NCBI RefSeq assembly: GCF_001483745.1 | Contig: NZ_LQBL01000032.1 | Location: 62,001-126,000 of the forward strand | From: Serinicoccus chungangensis | Lineage (GTDB): Bacteria; Actinomycetota; Actinomycetes; Actinomycetales; Dermatophilaceae | Reading direction: 5' to 3' | DNA: 64,000 bases | Shown: positions 26,892 through 33,883 of the stretch, piece by piece | Numbering within the stretch: position 1 is the first letter of the stretch | How the letters are laid out: each line of letters opens with the position of its first letter | Position numbers and translations under genes: made by a program | The notes under the pieces: generated by a model | What the model was told of the DNA's origin: nothing | What the model saw: the letters and a program-made list of their open reading frames with translations, nothing else | Databases searched by the model: none

Positions 26892-27857
26892 ATGCCTCGC
26901 CTGCGCACCCCCGTGATCCTCGCCTCCTGCCTCGCCCTCGTCCTCGGGGCGTGCGGGACGACCTCGGAGGGCAGCGGGACGGCGGACGGGTCCGGTGAGG
27001 AGGCCTCGCTCGAGGTGGTCGCGAGCTTCTACCCGCTGGAGTACCTCGTCGAGCGGATCGCCGGGGAGCGGGCCGAGATCAGCGTCCTCACGGGCCCCGG
27101 CGCCGACCCGCACGACGCCGAGCTGAGCCCGCGGGCGGTGGAGACGGTCGGCAGGGCGGACCTCGTCGTCTACTCCTCGGGCCTGCAGGCCCCGGTCGAC
27201 GACGCGGTCGCCGGCCAGGCACCCGACACCTCCCTCGACGTGACCCCCGTCGCCGACCTCATGGTCGCCGGCGAGAGCGCCGAGGAGCACGCCGAGCACG
27301 ACCACGCCGAGGAGGGCGACGGCCACGACCACGGGGGCGAGGACCCGCACTTCTGGCTGGACACGCAGCGCTACGCCGACGTCGCCGAGGCCGTCGCCGA
27401 CCGGCTGGCGCAGGTCGACCCCGAGGGCGCCGACACCTACCAGGCCAACGTCGCCGACCTCGTCTCCGACCTGGAGGCCCTGGACGAGGAGTACGCCGCG
27501 GCCCTGGCGGACTGCGAGAGCCGAGACCTGGTCACCTCGCACGAGGCGTTCGGCTACCTCGCAGCACGCTACGACCTGCACCAGTACGGCATCACCGGCA
27601 TCTCCCCCGAGTCCGAGCCCTCCCCGGCCCGGCTGGCCGAGGTCAGCGCCCAGGTCGAGGAGCTCGGGGTCGACACGGTCTTCGCCGAGCCGCTCGTGGG
27701 CGACCAGATCGCCAGCACCGTCGCGCAGGAGACCGGCGTCGAGGTGCTCACCCTCGACCCGATCGAGAGCCTGACCGAGGCGACCGCCGACAGCGACTAT
27801 CGTCAGATCATGCGTGCCAACCTCGAGGCCATGTCCGAGGGCCTGGGCTGCTCGTGA
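26892..27857 (+). CDS. znuA: zinc ABC transporter substrate-binding lipoprotein
   Basis: A 321-residue cluster A-I metal-binding protein. The signal peptide ends in LVLGACGTT with the lipidated Cys. Metal ligands are expected from PHDAELSP, DPHFWLDT and HEAFGYLA. Between the first two lies a His/Asp/Glu-rich loop (EHAEHDHAEEGDGHDHGGED) typical of zinc-specific members. The ATG lies within a GGTATGCC octamer. It overlaps znuC in GTGA. Confidence 0.93.
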   Translation: MPRLRTPVILASCLALVLGACGTTSEGSGTADGSGEEASLEVVASFYPLEYLVERIAGERAEISVLTGPGADPHDAELSPRAVETVGRADLVVYSSGLQAPVDDAVAGQAPDTSLDVTPVADLMVAGESAEEHAEHDHAEEGDGHDHGGEDPHFWLDTQRYADVAEAVADRLAQVDPEGADTYQANVADLVSDLEALDEEYAAALADCESRDLVTSHEAFGYLAARYDLHQYGITGISPESEPSPARLAEVSAQVEELGVDTVFAEPLVGDQIASTVAQETGVEVLTLDPIESLTEATADSDYRQIMRANLEAMSEGLGCS

Positions 27858-28603
27858 GCACCGGGGTCAGCGCACCTCCACCCGTCGTCGACCTGCACCG
27901 GGCCAGCTTCGGGCACCAGGGTCGCCCGGTCGTGACCGACGTCGACCTGACGATCGCCCCCGGGCAGGTGGTGGCCGTGCTCGGCCCGAACGGCTCGGGC
28001 AAGACCACGCTGGTCACCGGCCTGCTGGGCCTCTCCGACCACCTGGGCGGGACGGTCGAGGTGCTGGGCACCCCGCTGGCCCGGCTCCGGGACCGGACGC
28101 GCATCGGCTACGTGCCGCAGCGGCATACCCTCAGCGGCGGCGTCCGCGCCACCGTGGCCGAGATCGTGGCCACCGGCCTGCTCGCCACCCGCCCCTGGTG
28201 GCGACCGGCCGGGCAGGGCGATCGGGAGGCGGTGCGTCGCGCGCTGGAGACGGTGGGCCTGGCCGACCGGGCCCGCTTCGACGTCGACACCCTCTCCGGC
28301 GGGCAGCAGCGGCGCGTGCTCATCGCACGTGCGCTCGTCGCCGGTCCCGAGGTGCTGGTCATGGACGAGCCCACGGCGGGCGTCGACGAGGCGAGCCAGG
28401 TGGTCCTCGCCGGGGTGCTGCGCCGTCTCGCCACGAGCGGCACCACGATGCTCGTCGTCACCCACGAGCTCGGCGCGCTGCGCGGGACCGTGGACCGGGT
28501 CCTCGCCGTCGACGCGGGGCACCTGAGCTTCGACGGCACGCCGCAGGAGTATGCCGTGCACCAGGCCGAGCGCGCCCGCGCGGCCGGGCGGGAGGACGCG
28601 TGA
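27854..28603 (+). CDS. znuC: zinc ABC transporter ATP-binding protein
   Basis: A 249-residue ATPase with Walker A GPNGSGKTT, signature LSGGQQRRVLIARAL, Walker B VLVMDEPTAGVD and H-loop VVTHELGAL. The GTG start overlaps the znuA stop and the stop overlaps the znuB GTG, so all three transporter genes are translationally coupled. Zinc rather than manganese is inferred from the Zur box and the linked zur gene. Confidence 0.93.
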   Translation: MSTGVSAPPPVVDLHRASFGHQGRPVVTDVDLTIAPGQVVAVLGPNGSGKTTLVTGLLGLSDHLGGTVEVLGTPLARLRDRTRIGYVPQRHTLSGGVRATVAEIVATGLLATRPWWRPAGQGDREAVRRALETVGLADRARFDVDTLSGGQQRRVLIARALVAGPEVLVMDEPTAGVDEASQVVLAGVLRRLATSGTTMLVVTHELGALRGTVDRVLAVDAGHLSFDGTPQEYAVHQAERARAAGREDA

Positions 28604-29649
28604 GCGACATGCTGGCCCTCGACTTCATGCGCAACGCGCTGCTGGCCGCGCTCGTCGTCGGGCTGGCCGCGCCCCTGGTCGGGATCTTCCTCGTCCAGCG
28701 GCGGCTCTCCCTCGTCGGCGACGGCCTGGGTCACGTGGCGCTGGCCGGGGTGGCGATCGGGGTCGTCACCGACAGCAGCCCGGTGTGGACGGCGCTGGTC
28801 GCGGCCGTCCTCGCCGGCGTGGTCATCGAGCTCATCCGGGCCCGGGGCCGCACCTCCGGCGACGTCGCGCTGGCGCTGATGTTCTACGGCGGTCTCGCGG
28901 CGGGCGTCGTCATCATCAACAAGGTCGAGGGGGCGCAGACCGCCAACCTCACCGGCTACCTCTTCGGCTCCATCACCACGACCACGCGCAGCGACGTCGC
29001 GGTGTTCGCGGCCCTGTCGGCGGTCATCGTCGTCGTCACCGTGGTGCTGCGCCAGCGCTTCTTCGCCGTCGCCGGCGACGAGGAGTTCGCCCGCGCGTCC
29101 GGGCTCCCCGTGCTGGCCCTCAACATCATCCTCGCCGTCCTCACCGCCGTGACCGTGGTCGTGGCGATGCGGGTCATCGGCCTGCTGCTCATCAGCGCGC
29201 TCATGATCATCCCCAACGCCGCGGCGCAGCAGCTGTCCGCGAGCTTCCGCGCCGCGACGTGGTGGGCGGTCGGCCTCGGGGTGGTCTCCTCCGTCGGCGG
29301 GGTGATGACGAGCTACTACGCCGACACGGCCTCGGGCGGCACGATCGTCCTGCTGGCGATCGCCCTCTTCGCGGTGGCCGTGCTCGGCGGCAGCCTCCGC
29401 AAGGCGGTCGCCACCGCCCGGCACCGGCACGCCGAGCGCCACCTGCACGAGCACGGGCCCGGGTGCGGCCACGAGCAGGTGGCCCACGGGGACCACGTGG
29501 ACTACCTGCACGACGGGCACCGGCACGCCGCGCACGAGGGTCACTACGACGAGCACGCGGACCACCCGTCCGCCGAGGCCGGCACGGGAGCGGGCGGGGT
29601 GACCCGGGCGCGGCGGGACGGCATACCCTGGGAGACCGCGAGGAGGTGA
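28600..29649 (+). CDS. znuB: zinc ABC transporter permease with His-rich C-terminal tail
   Basis: A 349-residue ABC-3 family permease. The first 270 residues hold about eight hydrophobic segments, with VGDGLGHVALAGVAIG near the N-terminus. After the last helix, residues about 275-330 form a hydrophilic tail with roughly 17 His (RHRHAERHLHEHGPGCGHEQ, HDGHRHAAHEGHYDEHADH), probably cytoplasmic and able to bind zinc. Most ZnuB proteins end soon after the last helix. GTG at 28600 overlaps znuC; ATG 28609 is an alternative start. Confidence 0.9.
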   Translation: MSDMLALDFMRNALLAALVVGLAAPLVGIFLVQRRLSLVGDGLGHVALAGVAIGVVTDSSPVWTALVAAVLAGVVIELIRARGRTSGDVALALMFYGGLAAGVVIINKVEGAQTANLTGYLFGSITTTTRSDVAVFAALSAVIVVVTVVLRQRFFAVAGDEEFARASGLPVLALNIILAVLTAVTVVVAMRVIGLLLISALMIIPNAAAQQLSASFRAATWWAVGLGVVSSVGGVMTSYYADTASGGTIVLLAIALFAVAVLGGSLRKAVATARHRHAERHLHEHGPGCGHEQVAHGDHVDYLHDGHRHAAHEGHYDEHADHPSAEAGTGAGGVTRARRDGIPWETARR

Positions 29650-29653
29650 CCCG

Positions 29654-30040
29654 ATGACCACGACCCGACGCCCCACCCGCCAGCAGTCGGCGGTGATCGA
29701 CGCCCTGGGGTCGACCCAGGACTTCACCAGCGCCCAGGACCTGCACGCCCAGCTGCGGGAGTCCGGCGAGAAGGTGGGCCTGGCGACGGTCTACCGGACC
29801 CTGTCGACGCTGGCCGACTCCGGTGACGTCGACGTCCTGCGCACCGGCGAGGGCGAGGCGGTCTACCGCAAGTGCTCCACCGGCCACCACCACCACCTGC
29901 TGTGCCGCGTCTGCGGCCGCACCGTCGAGGTCGAGGGGCCCACGGTCGAGCGCTGGACCGACGCCGTCGCCGCCGAGCACGGCTTCACCGACGTGGCGCA
30001 CACGCTGGAGATGGTCGGCACCTGCCGCGACTGCGGCTGA
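29654..30040 (+). CDS. zur: Fur-family zinc uptake regulator
   Basis: A 128-residue repressor with an N-terminal winged helix (SAQDLHAQLRESGEKVGLATVYRTL) and a C-terminal metal domain with HHHHLLCRVCGRTVEVEG and the final CRDCG, i.e. the two CxxC pairs of the structural zinc site. It is the last gene of znuA-znuC-znuB-zur, so with the Zur box it forms a negative feedback loop. AGGAGGTGA overlapping the znuB stop is the likely Shine-Dalgarno. Confidence 0.93.
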   Translation: MTTTRRPTRQQSAVIDALGSTQDFTSAQDLHAQLRESGEKVGLATVYRTLSTLADSGDVDVLRTGEGEAVYRKCSTGHHHHLLCRVCGRTVEVEGPTVERWTDAVAAEHGFTDVAHTLEMVGTCRDCG

Positions 30041-30057
30041 CCGCCGAGCCGACCCGC

Positions 30058-30106
30058 CCGGCACCCGGGGCCGGCGCGCCAAAACGGGTGGTCCGCCGGG
30101 TGCCGG
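30058..30106 (+). terminator. hairpin ending the zinc operon
   Basis: CCGGCACCCGG (30058-30068) and CCGGGTGCCGG (30096-30106) form a perfect 11-bp stem around 27 nt that contain AAAACGGG. It begins 17 nt after the zur stop. The -10 of the next gene (TAGCCT, 30112-30117) follows at once. Confidence 0.6.
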
Positions 30107-30126
30107 TCGACTAGCCTCGCCGGACC

Positions 30127-31539
30127 ATGGGCTTCACCCTCCGCGACTACGCCGAGCGCGACGAGGCGTCCTGGCTCCGCTGCCGGGCGCTGTCCTTCCT
30201 CGGGTCCTCCTACCACGACGACGTCCTGCGGCGCCGCACCGTCTTCGCCGGCGACTCCGTCCAGCTCGTCGCCGTGGCACCGAAACCGGAGGGGATGACG
30301 ACGCCCGGCCCCGACGAGGTCGTCGGGATCCTCGACGTGGAGCTCTGGGAGGACGCCGGGCAGCCTGTCGCGACGATCGACACCGTCGCCGTGCACCCCG
30401 ATCACCAGCGTCAGGGCATCGCGGGATCGCTCCTCGCCACGGCCCTGGGCCGGCTGAGCGGGCACGGGCTCGCCTGGGTGGACGCCTACACCCGCGAGGA
30501 CCCGGGGGCGGGCGCCTGGTACGCCGCCCAGGGTTTCGTCGTCGACAGCACCTACCTGCACGTCTACCGCGGCGGCGGGGAGGGTGTGCAGGACGCGCAC
30601 GGCGACGACGGCTTCGCGGCGCCGTACGGCCTGGGCGCCCCGGTCACGGCGTTCTTCCACGGGCCGGACGAGGACCCGGACCGCTGGCGGGCGCGCTTCG
30701 CCCGGGTGCACCAGTGCCGGCGCTACCTGCGGCGGCTGGACGTCACGGCCTGGCCCGAGGACCCGCGTCTCGCCGCGCTCTACGACGTGGAGAACCCCGG
30801 CACCCTGGACCACGACGACGTCCGGGCCCTGGCCCGGCGTGTGGGCGCCCGCCGCGTCACCGACGTCGGCTGCGGCACCGGCACCCTCGCTCTGGCCCTG
30901 GCCCGCGACGGTCACGAGGTCCTCGGCCTGGAGCCCGCCGCGGCGAGCCTCGACGTCGCCCGCGGCAAGCCCGGGGCCGAGACGGTCACCTGGCTCCACG
31001 GGTATGCCGACCTCCTCCCGTCCGACGCTGCCGACCTGGTCGTCATGACCGCTCACGTGGCGCAGTACCTCATCGGCGACGAGGAGTGGGACGACGCGCT
31101 GGCCGCCATCCACCGGCACCTGGCCCCGGGAGGCCACCTCACCTTCGACTCCCGCAACCCGGCCGCCCGCGGCTGGGAGGAGTGGACCGCCGGGGCGACG
31201 CGGACGACCTACCCGCACCCGGAGGGTGGTGAGGTCACGACGTGGGTCGAGGTGGACCGGGTCGAGCAGATCCCGGGTGAGGTCGGCGGGGAGCCGCGCG
31301 GCCCGGTCGTCACCCACGTCGGCCACACCGTGCTGGCGGGCGAGCACCTGGCCTACCCGGAGTCGTTGCGCTTCCGCACCCGCTGCGAGCTGGAGGAGAC
31401 CCTGACCCGAGCGGGCTTCGCGGTCGTGGAGGTCGCCGGGGACTGGGACGGCTCCCCCGCGGGCCCGGCATCGGCGGAGCACATCGTGCTCGCCCGTCGG
31501 GCCGCTCAGGCCCGTGGCGTGTCCACGGCGCCGCCGTAG
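30127..31539 (+). CDS. GNAT acetyltransferase - SAM methyltransferase fusion
   Basis: A 470-residue two-domain protein. Residues 1-150 are a GNAT fold with acetyl-CoA motif A ([20 protein letters not shown], about 84-103). Residues 205-460 are a class I methyltransferase with motif [14 protein letters not shown] (244-256), acidic LGLEP end of strand 2, and [15 protein letters not shown]. No frameshift separates the parts. TAGCCT ends 9 nt before the ATG. The last 34 nt overlap the convergent uppS gene. Substrates are unknown; the two domains could modify one target in sequence. Confidence 0.85.
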   Translation: MGFTLRDYAERDEASWLRCRALSFLGSSYHDDVLRRRTVFAGDSVQLVAVAPKPEGMTTPGPDEVVGILDVELWEDAGQPVATIDTVAVHPDHQRQGIAGSLLATALGRLSGHGLAWVDAYTREDPGAGAWYAAQGFVVDSTYLHVYRGGGEGVQDAHGDDGFAAPYGLGAPVTAFFHGPDEDPDRWRARFARVHQCRRYLRRLDVTAWPEDPRLAALYDVENPGTLDHDDVRALARRVGARRVTDVGCGTGTLALALARDGHEVLGLEPAAASLDVARGKPGAETVTWLHGYADLLPSDAADLVVMTAHVAQYLIGDEEWDDALAAIHRHLAPGGHLTFDSRNPAARGWEEWTAGATRTTYPHPEGGEVTTWVEVDRVEQIPGEVGGEPRGPVVTHVGHTVLAGEHLAYPESLRFRTRCELEETLTRAGFAVVEVAGDWDGSPAGPASAEHIVLARRAAQARGVSTAPP

Positions 31540-32288
31540 CGCCGGTCCCGGGAGGCATACTGCTCGATCGCCCGCCAGAGGTCGCGCCGGTCGTAGTCGG
31601 GCCAGAGCACGTCCTGGAAGACCATCTCGGCGTAGGCGCTCTGCCAGAGCAGGAAGTTGGAGGTGCGCTGCTCGCCCGAGCTGCGGACGAACAGGTCCAC
31701 GTCCGGCACCTCGGGGTGGTAGAGGTAGCGGCCGATGGTCCGGTCGTCCACCCCCCGGGGCGACAGACGACCGGCCTGGACGTCCTCGGCGATGCGCCGG
31801 ACCGCGTCGCCGATCTCGGCCCGGCCGCCGTAGTTGACGCAGAAGTTGAGGGTGATGACGTCGTTGCCCGCGGTCTGGCGCTCGGCCGACTCCAGCTCGG
31901 AGATGACCGACCTCCACAGCCGCGGCCGGCGGCCGGACCAGACCACCCGCACCCCCCAGGAGTCGAGCTCCTCACGCCGGCGGTGGATGACCGCGCGGTT
32001 GAAGCCCATGAGGAAGCGGACCTCGTCGGGGCTGCGCCGCCAGTTCTCGGTGGAGAACGCGTAGGCGCTGATGCACTGCACGCCGATCTCGATGCCCCCG
32101 GCGATGACGTCCAGCAGCGAGGCCTCCCCCGCCTCGTGCCCCTGGGTGCGCTTCAGGCCGCGCTGGTTGGCCCACCGGCCGTTGCCGTCCATGACGACGG
32201 CGACGTGGCGCGGGACGAGGTCGCGCGGCACCGGCGGCGGCGTGGCACCCGAGGGGTGGGCGAAGGGCTGCCGGGGGTGGGTGCTCAC
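31506..32288 (-). CDS. uppS: isoprenyl transferase (undecaprenyl/decaprenyl diphosphate synthase)
   Basis: A 260-residue cis-prenyltransferase that builds the C50-C55 lipid carrier for cell-wall precursors. The pyrophosphate loop [20 protein letters not shown], the block [17 protein letters not shown] and the C-terminal [19 protein letters not shown] are diagnostic. The GTG start follows the recO stop directly (TGA-GTG), so the two are co-translated. Chain length cannot be assigned. Confidence 0.96.
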   Translation of the reverse strand: MSTHPRQPFAHPSGATPPPVPRDLVPRHVAVVMDGNGRWANQRGLKRTQGHEAGEASLLDVIAGGIEIGVQCISAYAFSTENWRRSPDEVRFLMGFNRAVIHRRREELDSWGVRVVWSGRRPRLWRSVISELESAERQTAGNDVITLNFCVNYGGRAEIGDAVRRIAEDVQAGRLSPRGVDDRTIGRYLYHPEVPDVDLFVRSSGEQRTSNFLLWQSAYAEMVFQDVLWPDYDRRDLWRAIEQYASRDRRYGGAVDTPRA

Positions 32289-33020
32289 TCAGGGGGTCCT
32301 CTCCAGGTGTCGCAGCGAGCGCACGCCACGCTCCAGGTGCCACTGCAGGTATGCCGCCACGAGACCGCTCGCCTCGCCGCGGTGCCGGCTCTGGCTGGCG
32401 TCGGCGACGTCCCAGTCGCTGGTGAACAGGGCGGCGAGCAGCGCCAGGGTCTCCGGCGCGGGCGCGGTGGAGCCGGGCGGACGGCATACCGGGCAGACCG
32501 AGCCACCGGAGGGGACGTGGAACGCGCGGTGCGGTCCGGTCATGCCGCAGCGTGCGCAGTCGACGACGCTCGCCCGCCAGCCGGCGATGGCCAGCGCCCG
32601 CAGGAGGTAGGAGTCGAGGACGAGGCGAGCCTCGTGGTCCCCGGCGGCGAGCGCCGCCAGACCCCCCGCGAGCAGCCGGAAGTGCTGCAGCGCGGGCGTC
32701 CCCTCCTCGGTGAGCTGCTCGCAGGTCTCCAGCATGACGCTGGCCGCGGTCCAGGCCGGGTAGTCGCGGGCGATGGCGTCACCGTAGGGCGCGAGCCCGT
32801 CGGCCTGGGTGATGGTGTCGAGGGTGCGGCCCTCGTAGCACTGCACGTCGACCACCATGCCCGGCTCGAGCCGGGCCCCGAACTTGCTGGACGTGCGCCG
32901 GATCCCCTTGGCGACCGCGCGGATACGCCCACGGGTGCGCCCCAGCAGGATGACGATGCGGTCCGCCTCACCGAGCTTGTACGTCCGCAGCACGATCGCG
33001 GCGTCGCGGTAGGTCGGCAT
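32289..33020 (-). CDS. recO: DNA repair protein RecO
   Basis: A 243-residue RecO with an N-terminal OB fold (RDAAIVLRTYKLGEADRIVI) and a C-terminal helical domain with a zinc pattern (CARCGMTGPHRAFH, CPVCRPP). It loads RecA on gaps together with RecR. GACACT on the minus strand ends 6 nt before the ATG, and the ATG lies in GGTATGCC. It is divergent from alkB; an SOS-like box lies between them. Confidence 0.95.
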   Translation of the reverse strand: MPTYRDAAIVLRTYKLGEADRIVILLGRTRGRIRAVAKGIRRTSSKFGARLEPGMVVDVQCYEGRTLDTITQADGLAPYGDAIARDYPAWTAASVMLETCEQLTEEGTPALQHFRLLAGGLAALAAGDHEARLVLDSYLLRALAIAGWRASVVDCARCGMTGPHRAFHVPSGGSVCPVCRPPGSTAPAPETLALLAALFTSDWDVADASQSRHRGEASGLVAAYLQWHLERGVRSLRHLERTP

Positions 33021-33091
33021 ACCCCCAGTGTCCCACCGAGCGCCGCCGTGGGCCGGCAGCCCGCACCGGGGCGACCGTACGGGTGCGCGAC

Positions 33092-33107
33092 TCGTACACG
33101 TGTTCTA
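33092..33107. promoter_or_regulatory. SOS-box-like palindrome between recO and alkB
   Basis: TCGTACACGTGTTCTA matches the actinobacterial LexA consensus TCGAAC-N4-GTTCGA at 10 of 12 fixed positions. Its 3' end overlaps a -10-like TAGCAT (33106-33111) that ends 6 nt before the alkB ATG. LexA binding here could repress alkB, and perhaps recO, until DNA damage. The match is imperfect, so this is a prediction. Confidence 0.5.
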
Positions 33108-33117
33108 GCATGGCGTC

Positions 33118-33753
33118 ATGATGCTGCAGGGATCGCTGCTGGACCAGGTCGACGAGGTCGGCCTGCGTCCCCTCGACGGCGGGGTCCGCCGCACCGTCCT
33201 CGACCACGGCGCGTGGGTCGACGTCCGGCCGGGCTGGGTCACCGGCTCGGACGAGCTCTTCTCCCGGCTCGCCCTCGGCGGACCGGCCGGCGTCGAGTGG
33301 CACGGCGAGGAACGCCAGATGTGGGACCGCCAGGTCACGACACCCCGGCTGCTGCGCTTCTACGCCGAGCGCGAGCGGCTCCCCGACCCGGTGCTGACCG
33401 CCGCGCGGGAGGATCTCAGCCGCTGGTACGCCGCCGAGCTGGGCGAGCCGTTCGCGACCGCCGGGATGTGCCTCTACCGCGACGGCCGCGACAGCGTCGC
33501 GTGGCACGGTGACCGGATCGGACGCAGCAAGGAGCACGACACCATGGTGGCGATCGTCTCGATCGGCGCGCCCCGTGCGCTGCTCCTGCGCCCCCGGGGC
33601 GGGGGCGAGAGCATCCGGCACGTCCTGGGTCACGGCGACCTGCTCGTCATGGGCGGGTCCTGCCAGCGGACGTGGGACCACTGCGTCCCCAAGACGTCCG
33701 CGCCGGTCGGGCCGCGCATCAGCATCCAGTTCCGACCCCGCGGCGTGCGCTGA
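33118..33753 (+). CDS. alkB: AlkB-like 2-oxoglutarate/Fe(II) dioxygenase
   Basis: A 211-residue oxidative demethylase expected to remove 1-methyladenine or 3-methylcytosine lesions from DNA. Iron ligands are the H-x-D of VAWHGDRIGR and the His in RTWDHCVPK; the 2-oxoglutarate Arg pair is in GPRISIQFRP. An ATG three bases downstream is an equal start choice. There is no Shine-Dalgarno; TAGCAT lies 6 nt upstream. It sits between recO and the dha operon, outside the usual era-recO order. Confidence 0.9.
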   Translation: MMLQGSLLDQVDEVGLRPLDGGVRRTVLDHGAWVDVRPGWVTGSDELFSRLALGGPAGVEWHGEERQMWDRQVTTPRLLRFYAERERLPDPVLTAAREDLSRWYAAELGEPFATAGMCLYRDGRDSVAWHGDRIGRSKEHDTMVAIVSIGAPRALLLRPRGGGESIRHVLGHGDLLVMGGSCQRTWDHCVPKTSAPVGPRISIQFRPRGVR

Positions 33754-33772
33754 GCCCCATCCGAGGTCCTGA

Positions 33773-33882
33773 GTATGCGTCCGGTGCGGGCTGAGTATGC
33801 GTCCGGTGCGGGCTGAGTATGCGTCCGGTGCGGACTGAGTATGCGTCCGGTGCGGGCTGAGCACGCGTCCGGTGCGGGCGCG
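33773..33882. repeat. 22-bp tandem repeat array, locus 2 (5 copies)
   Basis: Five units start at 33773, 33795, 33817, 33839 and 33861 with an exact 22-bp period, nearly identical, sharing the core GCGTCCGGTG and the end GCTGA with the array at 8496-8578. Four begin GTATGC; the last begins GCACGC, a form midway to the GCGCGC of locus 1. The array fills the whole gap between convergent alkB and dhaM, ending 1 nt before the dhaM stop. Confidence 0.9.
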
Positions 33883-33883
33883 G

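Noticed and set aside
30127-31539. Fusion caused by a missed frameshift between two genes
   Set aside because: Both domains are in one frame with continuous GC3 bias and no internal start or Shine-Dalgarno near the methyltransferase part.
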